Shown one piece after another: positions 1-7,764 of a DNA stretch of 64,000 bases. The notes below the pieces were generated by a model. The model was not told the origin of the DNA and made no database searches. It saw only the letters and a program-made list of their open reading frames with translations. The stretch's first letter is position 1; the number at the start of each line of letters is the position of its first letter. A program made the position numbers and the translations under genes. The stretch is from Streptomyces sp. NRRL F-6676 (GTDB lineage: Bacteria > Actinomycetota > Actinomycetes > Streptomycetales > Streptomycetaceae): NCBI RefSeq assembly GCF_000725625.1, contig NZ_JOHS01000010.1, positions 62,001-126,000 of the forward strand, given 5' to 3'.

Positions 1-1
1 C

Positions 2-739
2 GAGGCGGAGGCGCGCGGCTTCACCGAGGCGGCGCGGAAGGCGGACCGTACGGCGGTGCTCGTGCTGTACGACATCCCGCACCGCGACTGCGGACAGTTC
101 TCGCGGGGCGGCGCGGCGGACGGCGACGCCTACCGGGCGTGGGTCGCGGCGGTGGCCCGGGGGATCGGGGACCGGCCGGCACTGGTGGTGCTGGAACCGG
201 ACGCGGTGCCGCACATGGTCGACGGCTGCACACCGCGGGAGCTCCACGAGGAGCGGTACGACCTGCTGAAGGGCGCGGTCGCGACGCTGGCGGGGCTGCG
301 GAACACCTCTGTCTACCTCGACGCGGGGAACGCGGGCTGGGGCCGCCCCGACCGCGTCCCCGCCGCGCTGCGCCGGGCCGGGATCGGGCGGGCGGACGGC
401 TTCGCGGTCAACGTTGCCAACTTCTACGGGACGCGGGAGTCGGTGGCGTACGGCAAGGAGCTGTCGGCGAAGGTCGACGGCAAACCGTTCGTCGTCGACA
501 CCAGCCGCAACGGCAACGGCCCGTACGAGTCCGGCACCCCCACCGAACGCTGGTGCAACCCCCCGGGCCGAGCCCTGGGCGCCACCCCCACGGTACGCAC
601 GGGCGACCCCTCGGTCACCGCCTACCTCTGGATCAAACACCCCGGCGAATCCGACGGCACCTGCAAGGGCGGCCCGGCAGCCGGCACATGGTGGCCCAGC
701 TACGCCTTGTCCTTGGCGAAGGCGTCGAGCGCCCCGTAA
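2..739 (+). CDS. GH6 family endoglucanase/cellobiohydrolase, 3' part
   Basis: Open at the left edge: only the C-terminal ~245 residues are present, with no start or signal peptide visible. GH6 enzymes are secreted and cleave beta-1,4-glucan with inversion. Visible family marks are VLYDIPHRDCGQFS, the acid-residue strand VVLEPDAVPHM, YLDAGNAGWG, and the closing WCNPPGRALGATPT / YLWIKHPGESDGTC. The gene runs towards glxA-cslA, separated only by the epimerase gene. In S. coelicolor a GH6 protein called CslZ lies beside cslA-glxA (recalled, not checked), so this is probably the hydrolase partner of that glucan-synthesis locus. The last codons run straight into a GC-rich palindromic repeat, so the TAA stop lies inside that element. 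Family assignment is firm; the role with CslA is inferred from position. Confidence 0.9.
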   Translation, partial: EAEARGFTEAARKADRTAVLVLYDIPHRDCGQFSRGGAADGDAYRAWVAAVARGIGDRPALVVLEPDAVPHMVDGCTPRELHEERYDLLKGAVATLAGLRNTSVYLDAGNAGWGRPDRVPAALRRAGIGRADGFAVNVANFYGTRESVAYGKELSAKVDGKPFVVDTSRNGNGPYESGTPTERWCNPPGRALGATPTVRTGDPSVTAYLWIKHPGESDGTCKGGPAAGTWWPSYALSLAKASSAP

Positions 740-822
740 GGGGCGCGGGATGTCTTTTGCGCGGCTCCGCCGCGGGGGCGCGAGCAGCCGCGCCTCATCA
801 GGGGCGCGAAGAACCGCGCGAC
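730..822. repeat. Dispersed GC-rich palindromic element, copy 1
   Basis: A short hairpin (GCGCCCC / GGGGCGC around TAAG) is followed by a second hairpin-forming block, GCGGCTCCGCCGC, then GGGGCGCGAAGAACCGCGCG. The same order, with small changes, occurs at 12809-12920, 31740-31801, inverted at 33667-33741, and at 35497-35610 and 61826-61935. It may act as a 3' hairpin for the GH6 gene, which stops inside it. Confidence 0.7.
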
Positions 823-1099
823 CGGCCCCCACCGTCCGCAAGCCGACAACGCGCCTACGGGGTCGAAAGGGCAGCGCCCCTTGAGGACGGGAGGGGCAGG
901 GGCGGCGGGGGCGGTGGCGGGGGCGGGAGAACTCCCGCACGTCGACCTGGTCGGAGGGCTGCACCGGCGCCGCCCCTGTTCGACGCCGTCCGACTGGACG
1001 CCGAGGATCTCGCGACGCTGGAGAGGTGGCCCATGTGAGCGCGCCGGGCTTCTGGTCCGGTCCCGGCGAGCCGGCCGCCGCCCCACCCCCGCTTGCGAA
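823..1099. other. Non-coding gap between GH6 gene and epimerase
   Basis: No credible gene is seen. A G-rich tract at about 880-930 resembles the second module of the dispersed element (compare 61993-62044). The remainder is GC-rich sequence without an obvious promoter before the operator pair at 1100. Confidence 0.5.
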
Positions 1100-1138
1100 A
1101 CGGAACGTCGTTCCGTAAGGTAATTGGAACAAGGTTCC
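1100..1138. promoter_or_regulatory. Tandem inverted-repeat operators upstream of the epimerase
   Basis: Two copies of GGAAC-N3-GTTCC are seen at 1102-1114 and 1126-1138, with centres 24 bp apart. The first copy extends to ACGGAAC-GTC-GTTCCGT (1100-1116). They end 27 bp before the start codon of the epimerase. Short symmetrical sites spaced about two helical turns apart suggest cooperative binding of a dimeric, TetR-like repressor. No tetR gene lies next to them, so the regulator is unknown. Confidence 0.7.
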
Positions 1139-1165
1139 GCTTACTTTCGCCCGAAGGGGTACGCC

Positions 1166-2110
1166 ATGATCCTCGTCACCGGAGGCCTCGGCTTCATCGG
1201 ATCCCACACCGTGCGCGCACTGCTCGACCAGGGCGAGAAGTGCGTCGTCGTCCAGCGCAACGCCCGCCCGCTCCCCTCCTTCCTGGACGGGGAGGGGGTG
1301 GTCGTGGAGCAGGTGGACGTCGGCGACCGCGAGGCCGTGCTCCGGCTCGGGGACCGGCACGGGATCACGGGCCTCGTGCACCTGGCGGGGTCGTACCCCT
1401 GGCAGCCCGCGCCCGAGGCGGCGGTCGAGGCGACCCGGCGGTCGCTCGACGGGCTGCTGAACATCGTGCAGGCCGCGCAGGAGTGGGGCGTACGGCGGCT
1501 CGGCCTCGCCAGCACGATCGGGGTCTACGGCGGCACCCCGCTCGACCGCCCGCTGCGCGAGGACGCCCCGCTGACGCTGAGCGCGCCCGTCTCGATCCCC
1601 ACCTTCAAGAAGGTCGGCGAGATGCTGGGCGGGTACCTCGCCGACGCCGCGGACCTCGACATCGTCAACTACCGGATCTCCGGCACCTGGGGCCCGCTCG
1701 GCCACTCCGACCCGTTCTTCGCCGCTCCCGCCCTCGTCCACGCCGCCGCCCGCGGCACCGCGCCGGACCTGTCCGGGCTCATGGGACCGGCCCACGCCGA
1801 GGACGGGCTCGACCTGAACTACGTCAAGGACACCGGCCGGGCGATCGCCCTCCTCCAGCTCGCGGACCGGCTCAACCACCGTACGTACAACGTGGGTTCG
1901 GGCCGGGCCACGACCAACGGCGAGATCGCCGCGGCGATCAGGAAGGTGGTCCCGGACGCCCGGGTCGACCTGCCGGCCGGGGGCACGGCGCCGCACATGG
2001 TCTTCGACATCGACCGGCTGCGGCAGGACACCGGCTACCGGCCCGAGTACGACACCGAGCGGGCCGCCGCCGACTACATCGCCTGGCTGCGGGCGGGCAA
2101 CGCGCGCTGA
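1166..2110 (+). CDS. NAD(P)-dependent epimerase/dehydratase family protein (extended SDR)
   Basis: 314 residues. The N-terminus VTGGLGFIGSHTVRALL is the Rossmann dinucleotide motif TGGxGFIG. VHLAGSYPW, LASTIGVYGG and NYRISGTWGPLG are typical of UDP-sugar-epimerase-like extended SDRs, and the C-terminal TYNVGSGRATTNGEIAAAI matches the substrate half. The usual catalytic YxxxK is not visible: the expected position reads SIPTFKKVGE, with no tyrosine four residues before the lysine. The start is the ATG directly before ILVTGG; the tandem operators lie just upstream and point to repressor control. It lies between the GH6 gene and glxA and is convergent with glxA. Substrate and reaction cannot be read from the sequence, and the lost tyrosine allows a binding or non-epimerase role. 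Confidence 0.85.
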   Translation: MILVTGGLGFIGSHTVRALLDQGEKCVVVQRNARPLPSFLDGEGVVVEQVDVGDREAVLRLGDRHGITGLVHLAGSYPWQPAPEAAVEATRRSLDGLLNIVQAAQEWGVRRLGLASTIGVYGGTPLDRPLREDAPLTLSAPVSIPTFKKVGEMLGGYLADAADLDIVNYRISGTWGPLGHSDPFFAAPALVHAAARGTAPDLSGLMGPAHAEDGLDLNYVKDTGRAIALLQLADRLNHRTYNVGSGRATTNGEIAAAIRKVVPDARVDLPAGGTAPHMVFDIDRLRQDTGYRPEYDTERAAADYIAWLRAGNAR

Positions 2111-2153
2111 GCCGGCGGGGGCACCCACCAGAGGGGTGCCCCGACCGCCACTG

Positions 2154-4103
2154 TCATGGCACCCGGACCCACCGTGCCCGCGACGGCGTGCCCCGGGCGT
2201 CCGTGACGAACAGCATGTACCAGCCGGACGGCACCACGTTCCGGCTCCCCGGCACCGTCACCGTCACCCGGTTCCCGGACACCTTCAGGTCCACCGCGAC
2301 CGACCGCTGGTCCACGTCCGTGACATGCGTCGACGCGCTCGGGCGGATCAGCCGGGCGGCCCGGACCGCCGACGCGCCGGCGATGCGGAACGTCCCCGAC
2401 CCGCCCCGCCGGATCGTCGTCGGCCCGCCGGACAGCTCCGGACGCGCGCCCTTGCCCCGCCGGTACAGATACGGCGGCGTGTAGATCTCGATCCGCTGCT
2501 CGAACCTGCCCGGCCTCGTGTTCGCCCGGTCCGCGTACAGCGAGTCCGAGCCGAAGAACATCACCCGCCCGTCCGGCAGCAGGATCGACCCCGAGTGGTA
2601 GTCGCGGCCCACCAGGGGGTCGGCCACCCGACGGAGGGAGTTGGTGTCCGGGTCGTAGATCCGGGCCTGGAGGATGTCGGAGCCGCCGCGCCCCCGGTAG
2701 TCCTCCGAGCCGCCGGAGATCAGCACCGTGTCGTCGGGCAGGATCGAGGACTGCGGATAGCGCGTCCCCTTCTCGAGGGACGGCCCGTCCACGAAGTGCG
2801 GATGCCTCGCGCGGAGGTCGACCAGCCGGGTCCGCCGGCTGGACCGCTTCGACTCGCCGACCCCGCCGCCCCCGACGACCAGGTACTTCTCCTCCTGCGC
2901 CGGTGGCAGCAGCACCGTCCCGGAGGTCTCCATCAGCTCCGGGTCGCTCAGCCCGGGCACCGGCGTGAAGGTGTTCGAGGCCACGTCCCACAGGCCGGGG
3001 TCCCGGCCCACGTCGTCCGGGCCGTACCCCGCGTTGGAACCGGAGTAGAAGATCTTGCCGGTGCGGGTCAGGAACAGCGCCGGGTAGGTCGGGAACTGCC
3101 GGGTCCGCCGGGTGTACGTCCACTTCTTCGTGCGCGGGTCGAAGATCTCGTTCTTGCCGGGGACGAGCTGCCCGATGTCGTCGAGCCCGGAGACGCCGAG
3201 CACCGTGCCGTCGCCGAGCGTGGTGAGCGTCGGATACCAGCGGGCCTCGTGCATCGGGTCGACCTTGATGTACTTCTCGGCGACCGGGTCGAACTCGTAG
3301 GCGTCCCTGATCCCCTGGAAGTCCTTCTTGTCGAGGGCGAGTTTCTGCGCGATCCCGTAGGTGTTGCGGGCGTCGGCGCCGGTCAGCCCCCGCACCCGGT
3401 AGTTGTCCTGCGTGCCGGTCTCGTACTTCGCGCCCTTGTGCGGCGCCTCGACATAGATACGGCCGAGCCCGGCGTCGTTGTGCAGGAACTTCCCGGTCCT
3501 CCGGTCGAACACCTTCTTCGCGCGCGGTACCAGCACCGGGTCCTTGGAGAGAAACGTCCTGTGGTGGGAGCGGCCGGTGAACACCGTCCCGGCGGGCAGG
3601 GTGATCGGCTTGTCCGGGTTCTCGTTATGGACGATCATCAGGCCGCCCGCCTTGGTGACGTCCCCCTTCAGCTTCTCGTACCGCTTGGTGCCGCCCGCGA
3701 TCAGCAGCCTGCCGTCGGCGAGCTGGGTGTGACCGGTGCAGAACAGGTCGGTGGGGGTGGGGATCTTCTTCACGGTCCCCTTGACCGGGTCCCACAGCCG
3801 GGTGTCGAACCTCTTGGCGTCGAAGTTCTCCTGCTTGTTGCCGGACCCGGCGACGAGCAGCACCTTCCCGGTGTGCAGCAGGGCCGCGTGGATGGTGTCC
3901 TGCCGGTACTCCTCGGGGAACTCGACGATGTCCCAGTGCCCGTTCTCGGCCTTGTACGACGGCCGGTCGATCGCGTACTCGTGGTAGCGCGCCGTTCCGT
4001 ACCGGTACAGCCAGGGGCCGTTCATCCCGGCGAGGGCGAGCACCACCACCGCGCCGAACCCGAGCCGGCGGGCGCGCCGGCGGAGGACCGCGTGACCGGT
4101 CAC
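2154..4103 (-). CDS. glxA: Mononuclear copper radical oxidase GlxA (galactose-oxidase-like)
   Basis: 649 residues with a GTG start that overlaps the cslA stop (GTGA), so the two are translationally coupled. Residues ~14-33 form a single N-terminal membrane anchor; the rest is a seven-bladed Kelch propeller plus a C-terminal Ig-like DUF1929 domain. Copper-radical residues can be placed: Cys122 (FCTGH) and Tyr290 (RWYPT) for the Cys-Tyr cofactor, Trp289 as the stacking residue, Tyr502-His503 (GRDYHSG) and His593 (STHVTD) as ligands. In Streptomyces GlxA oxidises an alcohol group on the CslA-made beta-glucan at hyphal tips, releasing peroxide, and is needed for glycan deposition and morphology. 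All key residues are present, so it should be active. Confidence 0.95.
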   Translation of the reverse strand: MTGHAVLRRRARRLGFGAVVVLALAGMNGPWLYRYGTARYHEYAIDRPSYKAENGHWDIVEFPEEYRQDTIHAALLHTGKVLLVAGSGNKQENFDAKRFDTRLWDPVKGTVKKIPTPTDLFCTGHTQLADGRLLIAGGTKRYEKLKGDVTKAGGLMIVHNENPDKPITLPAGTVFTGRSHHRTFLSKDPVLVPRAKKVFDRRTGKFLHNDAGLGRIYVEAPHKGAKYETGTQDNYRVRGLTGADARNTYGIAQKLALDKKDFQGIRDAYEFDPVAEKYIKVDPMHEARWYPTLTTLGDGTVLGVSGLDDIGQLVPGKNEIFDPRTKKWTYTRRTRQFPTYPALFLTRTGKIFYSGSNAGYGPDDVGRDPGLWDVASNTFTPVPGLSDPELMETSGTVLLPPAQEEKYLVVGGGGVGESKRSSRRTRLVDLRARHPHFVDGPSLEKGTRYPQSSILPDDTVLISGGSEDYRGRGGSDILQARIYDPDTNSLRRVADPLVGRDYHSGSILLPDGRVMFFGSDSLYADRANTRPGRFEQRIEIYTPPYLYRRGKGARPELSGGPTTIRRGGSGTFRIAGASAVRAARLIRPSASTHVTDVDQRSVAVDLKVSGNRVTVTVPGSRNVVPSGWYMLFVTDARGTPSRARWVRVP

Positions 4104-5953
4104 GCGCCTGCCCTCCTCTTCTCCCGGCGGAGTGACCAGCGCCAGGCGAGGATCGGCGAGGCGGTGATCAGCAGGGCGAGACAGGCCCAGGTCAGCATGG
4201 CCGGATGGGCATGGCCGCGGACGATCCCCGCGGCGATCGACCCGCCGAAGACGGCGACGAAGAAGAGGTGGATGCGGAAGGTGCCGAACAGCGTGTCCGG
4301 ACTCGCGGAGTCGCCCTTCGGCGTCACCACGAACCGGCTGCGCCGGCGCAGCACCGCGTCCGCCAGCGAGCGCGCGTAGACGGGGGCCGACAGCGCCGAC
4401 ATCACCATGCCGGCCACCCCGCCCGACCCCTCCGGCTCGTGTGGCGAGACGTTGTGCCGGCGGTTCCAGACGTACAGCCCGATCTGGAGCGCGGAGGCGT
4501 TGCCGTACAGCATCAGCCACACCGTCGGATCGATGTTCACGCCGGAGGCGCCGAGCCCGAGGAACAGGGCGCAACTCAGCGCCGCCAGGATCCAGTTGAG
4601 CGCCGACAGCGGATAGAAGACGATCATCATGGTGTAGTTGAGGAGGCGGCCCGGCGGCAGCGAGTAGAAGCCCTTCCAGAACTGCTTGAGGATCGTCTCG
4701 TACGTACCTCGCGACCAGCGCAACTGCTGTGTGAAGAAGTCCGTCCAGGCGGCCGGGCCCTCGCCGACCGCGAGCACGTCGGGCGTGTAGACCGACTTCC
4801 ATTTACGGCCGGTGGCCGGGTTGCGGTGGCGGTGCATCTCGAAACCGGTGGCCATGTCCTCGGTGATGGAGTCGTACAGCCCGCCGATCTGCTTCAGCGC
4901 CCGGATGCGTACGGCGTTCGACGTGCCGACGAACATCGGGGCGCCGTAGCGGTTCCCGGCGCGCTGGATCAGGGCGTGGAAGAGGAACTGCTGGGACTCG
5001 GCGGCCTTGGTGACGAACGTGTCGTAGTTGCCGTAGACCTGCGGGCCGATGACGAAGCCGACGTCCGGGTCGCGGAAGTAACCGAGCATCCGCTCCAGGT
5101 AGTTGGGCAGCGGGACGTGGTCGGTGTCGACGGAGGCGAAGAAGTCGTACTCGGCGCCGTGCGCGTCCAGCCAGGCGTTGTAGTTGCCGTGTTTCGTCCT
5201 GGCACGGTGGGCCCCGGTGGGACGGTTCCAGCGGGCGACGCCCTTGCGGGTGAAGTGGTGCACGCCCAGGCGCGCGCAGACCTCCTTCACGCCCGGATCG
5301 TCGCCCTCGTCGAGCAGCCAGACGTGCAGCAGTCCGCGGTGACGCAGCCGGACGGCCGCCTGGAGGGTCCTGGTCACCATCTCCAGCGGCTCCTTGCCGG
5401 GCACGAAGCTGGTGAGGAACGCGACGCGGGTACCGGTCTCGGGGACGACGGGGACGGGGTCGCGGGCGACCAGGGTGGCGTGCGCGTTGGACAGCACGTT
5501 CAGACAGCGGAAGAACTCGATCAGGCCGATCGCGACGAGCATGACGACGTCGAGGACCGGCAGGTAGTCGTGGGCGGGGTGGTCGCGCCGGGTCCAGTGG
5601 GCGGGCTGGAGCAGCCAGCCCAGGAGGACGAGGGAGAGCAGGGGCGCCGCGCCCAGCATCAGCGCGGCGCGCAGGCGGTGCGGCTCCTGGGAGAGGAGGG
5701 AGCGGTAGCGGACCCGGTAGGGCCGGTCGGGGTCCGGCTGGGTCAGGGGGCCGGCGAGTCTGCTGTGGTGTTCGTAGTCGTATGTCGGTAGGGGGGCCGG
5801 GGCCGGAACCGGTGCGGGTGTCCGGGGCCGGTCTCGGTCTCGGGTCCGGTCTTGGTCTCGGCTCCGGTCTCGGGTGTGACTGTGGGTGTGGGTGTGACTG
5901 TGGGTGTGGGCGTGGTGGTGGTGCTGCCGGGCGCCTGTCGGCGTCGACGTCAT
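4100..5953 (-). CDS. cslA: Cellulose synthase-like GT2 glycosyltransferase CslA
   Basis: 617 residues; polymerises a beta-glucan at the hyphal tip and works with GlxA. Two N-terminal membrane helices (~97-115 and ~131-150) are followed by the GT2 catalytic domain: DEGDD (215-219), DTD (276-278), TED (364-366) and the processive motif QQLRW (409-413). Further membrane helices lie at ~438-470, ~475-495, ~561-580 and ~585-605. The first ~50 residues are unusual: a run alternating His with Thr/Ser at 11-27, then Arg-Asp repeats at 28-44 and a Pro-rich stretch, encoded by short-period DNA repeats. The His tract might bind copper needed by GlxA, but this is inference. First gene of the cslA-glxA operon. 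Confidence 0.95.
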   Translation of the reverse strand: MTSTPTGARQHHHHAHTHSHTHTHSHTRDRSRDQDRTRDRDRPRTPAPVPAPAPLPTYDYEHHSRLAGPLTQPDPDRPYRVRYRSLLSQEPHRLRAALMLGAAPLLSLVLLGWLLQPAHWTRRDHPAHDYLPVLDVVMLVAIGLIEFFRCLNVLSNAHATLVARDPVPVVPETGTRVAFLTSFVPGKEPLEMVTRTLQAAVRLRHRGLLHVWLLDEGDDPGVKEVCARLGVHHFTRKGVARWNRPTGAHRARTKHGNYNAWLDAHGAEYDFFASVDTDHVPLPNYLERMLGYFRDPDVGFVIGPQVYGNYDTFVTKAAESQQFLFHALIQRAGNRYGAPMFVGTSNAVRIRALKQIGGLYDSITEDMATGFEMHRHRNPATGRKWKSVYTPDVLAVGEGPAAWTDFFTQQLRWSRGTYETILKQFWKGFYSLPPGRLLNYTMMIVFYPLSALNWILAALSCALFLGLGASGVNIDPTVWLMLYGNASALQIGLYVWNRRHNVSPHEPEGSGGVAGMVMSALSAPVYARSLADAVLRRRSRFVVTPKGDSASPDTLFGTFRIHLFFVAVFGGSIAAGIVRGHAHPAMLTWACLALLITASPILAWRWSLRREKRRAGA

Positions 5954-6303
5954 GAGTCATCCCCCTGCACGCACACGGGTGCGCGGTCTCGGTCGTGCAC
6001 CGGCCGGCGCGCGGGACCCCTCTCCCGTGTGCGTCGACCGGTATGTCCCCCCAACTGCCTTGTCGCGGCAGCTGTTTGGGCCGCCTGCGGGTGGCGGCTG
6101 CGTGTCGGGTACAGGGTTCTACGGTGTCCGGCATGAACGCAATACGCGAAACGTAGGGGTTTCCGGTCGTATGTTCGTATTGAGACGTCTGTTCGTCTCG
6201 TCGCCTGGAAACATGTCCGGCGGGGCGGTGTCTCGCGGAAACGGGTCCTCGGGGGAACGGGTCGCGCGGAAACGGTCTCGTGGGAACGGTCTCGGGGGAA
6301 CGC
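5954..6303. other. cslA upstream region with short direct repeats
   Basis: 350 bp without a gene. It must carry the leftward cslA promoter. Between about 6237 and 6306 five imperfect copies of GGRAACGGGTC occur 14-17 bp apart. They contain GGAAC, the -35 type used by ECF sigma-E promoters, but no clean -35/-10 pair directed at cslA is visible. Confidence 0.5.
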
Positions 6304-6337
6304 GGAAAGGCCCCCCGCTCCCACGGGGGGCCTTTCC
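6304..6337 (-). terminator. Terminator of tRNA-Lys copy 1
   Basis: Perfect 14-bp inverted repeat, GGAAAGGCCCCCCG / CGGGGGGCCTTTCC, with a 6-nt loop. It lies 5 bp beyond the 3' end of the leftward tRNA gene. Confidence 0.9.
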
Positions 6338-6342
6338 GGTCG

Positions 6343-6416
6343 TGCGCCGCCAGGGACTCGAACCCCGGACCCGCTGATTAAGAGTCAGCTGCTCTAACCA
6401 ACTGAGCTAGCGGCGC
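6343..6416 (-). tRNA. tRNA-Lys (anticodon CUU), copy 1
   Basis: 74 nt cloverleaf: acceptor GCGCCGC/GCGGCGC, D arm GCTC/GAGC, anticodon stem GCTGA/TCAGC around loop CTCTTAA (anticodon CTT), and T loop TTCGAGT. CCA is not encoded. A -10-like TAAAAT lies upstream at 6432-6437 on the minus strand. The sequence is identical to the copies at 7598 and 18134. Confidence 0.97.
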
Positions 6417-6616
6417 CTGCTGACACCCGAAATTTTACCGGACGCCGCGGGGTGCTCCCGACCACCGCGGGCGCGTACACCGTTCGCGCGGTGGGCGTGC
6501 GGTTCGTCCGGAACGCCGGGAAACTGACCGTCGTGCGGAGAGGGCACGCCCACGGCACCGGAACTCGACCTTCCGGCCGCCGGGCGGACCGCGGCGCGGA
6601 GGCTTGGAGGGCATCG

Positions 6617-7537
6617 ATGAGTACGACGACTTCCCGGACGGAGGGGCCGCGGCACGGGCGGGTCATCCACGGCGAGTCCACGCTGGAGATCCCCGTTCAT
6701 CTGCTGTTCCGGGACGAGACCGGGGGTGCGGGGGCCGGGGGAGTGGCGGAGGTGTCCCGGGCGGCCGGGGCGGCGTTCGGGGTGGCGGGGGTACGGGCTC
6801 CGGTGGTGCCGCCACCGCCACCGCCGGTGGGCGAGGGCGAGGGCGGGGGCGGGGGCGGTGGTGAGCGGTCCGCCCGGCTGCTGCCCGGGGCGCTCGGTGT
6901 GCTGGCGGGGGTGTGCGGGGCGGCGGGGTGTGTGCTCACGTCCTGGTGGGCGGGGGTGCTGCCGCCGCTCGCGGGGCCGGTGTGGCGGGCGGGGTCGGGG
7001 CTCGGGCCGGCGCAGTGGGTGGCGTACGGCGGGGCGGGAGTGTTGGGGCTCGTCGGGTGCGGGGGGCTTGCGCGCGGGCGCGTGCGCCGCGTCGGGCGTG
7101 CGGGGTGGGTGCGGGTGCGTTCGGTGGTGCCGCGGCGCCGGGCCGACGCGCGGTTGCGGCACTGGCGGAGTGGGCCGGTGCCGGTGTGCGACGCGAACGG
7201 GCTGGAGCTGGCGGTGACGGTCTGGGTGACCTGGCGGGTGCGGGACGCCGCGCGGGCGGCGCGGGGGGTCGAGGATCACCGGCGGTATCTGGAGGAGTGT
7301 GTCGAGAGTGCGCTGGCACGGGTGGTGCCGAGGGTGCCGGTGGGCGGGTCGGCCGTGCGGGGCGGGGTGACCCTGCGGGACGGGGGCGCGGTGGGGGACG
7401 CGGTGACCAGGGCGGTGGCGGGGGATGTGGAGGGGGTGGGGATGGAGGTGTGTGCGGTGCGGGTGGTGGGGGTCGCGTATGTGGACGGAGTCGCGGAGTG
7501 GTTGCGGGGGCGGAGGATGGCGGAGCTGGAGGGGTAG
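6617..7537 (+). CDS. SPFH/band-7-like membrane protein
   Basis: 306 residues. The start is the ATG six bases after GGAGG (6606-6610). A Ser/Thr-rich N-terminus is followed by a PPPPPP tract and a poly-Gly run (~65-82), then two hydrophobic segments (~88-113 and ~133-152) and a cytoplasmic C-terminal half. The stretch CDANGLELAVTVWVTWRVRD...VEDHRRYLEECVESALARVV resembles the beta-strand plus helix of SPFH (stomatin/prohibitin) domains, which scaffold membrane microdomains. The gene uses very G-rich codons. It stands alone between two identical tRNA-Lys genes, which are on the other strand. The exact role is unknown; similarity is judged by eye. Confidence 0.75.
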   Translation: MSTTTSRTEGPRHGRVIHGESTLEIPVHLLFRDETGGAGAGGVAEVSRAAGAAFGVAGVRAPVVPPPPPPVGEGEGGGGGGGERSARLLPGALGVLAGVCGAAGCVLTSWWAGVLPPLAGPVWRAGSGLGPAQWVAYGGAGVLGLVGCGGLARGRVRRVGRAGWVRVRSVVPRRRADARLRHWRSGPVPVCDANGLELAVTVWVTWRVRDAARAARGVEDHRRYLEECVESALARVVPRVPVGGSAVRGGVTLRDGGAVGDAVTRAVAGDVEGVGMEVCAVRVVGVAYVDGVAEWLRGRRMAELEG

Positions 7538-7562
7538 GGCGCCCTCCCCGCCGGCATACGAA

Positions 7563-7591
7563 AGAGGCCCCCCGCTGAGCGAGGGGCCTCT
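7563..7591 (-). terminator. Terminator of tRNA-Lys copy 2
   Basis: Inverted repeat AGAGGCCCC / GGGGCCTCT directly beyond the 3' end of the leftward tRNA. It follows the stop of the rightward SPFH gene, so it probably serves both strands. Confidence 0.85.
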
Positions 7592-7597
7592 CTTCGG

Positions 7598-7671
7598 TGC
7601 GCCGCCAGGGACTCGAACCCCGGACCCGCTGATTAAGAGTCAGCTGCTCTAACCAACTGAGCTAGCGGCGC
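7598..7671 (-). tRNA. tRNA-Lys (anticodon CUU), copy 2
   Basis: Same 74-nt cloverleaf and anticodon CTT as at 6343. A -10-like TAGTAT is visible on the minus strand about 35 nt upstream. The downstream hairpin differs from that of copy 1. Confidence 0.97.
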
Positions 7672-7764
7672 ATGACTCCCGCCTTCGCGCTCTCGCGTTC
7701 CGGCGACGACGAAAATACTACCTGGTCCGTGGGGGTGCTGCCGACCACGGGACCGGCGGCCGGC

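Noticed and set aside
2136..4379. Long plus-strand reading frame opposite glxA
   Set aside because: Antisense shadow; the minus-strand frame has full GlxA motifs.
6343..7671. tRNA-linked integrated element (island or attachment sites) between tRNA-Lys copies
   Set aside because: No integrase, excisionase or replication genes, and both copies are full-length genes with their own terminators.
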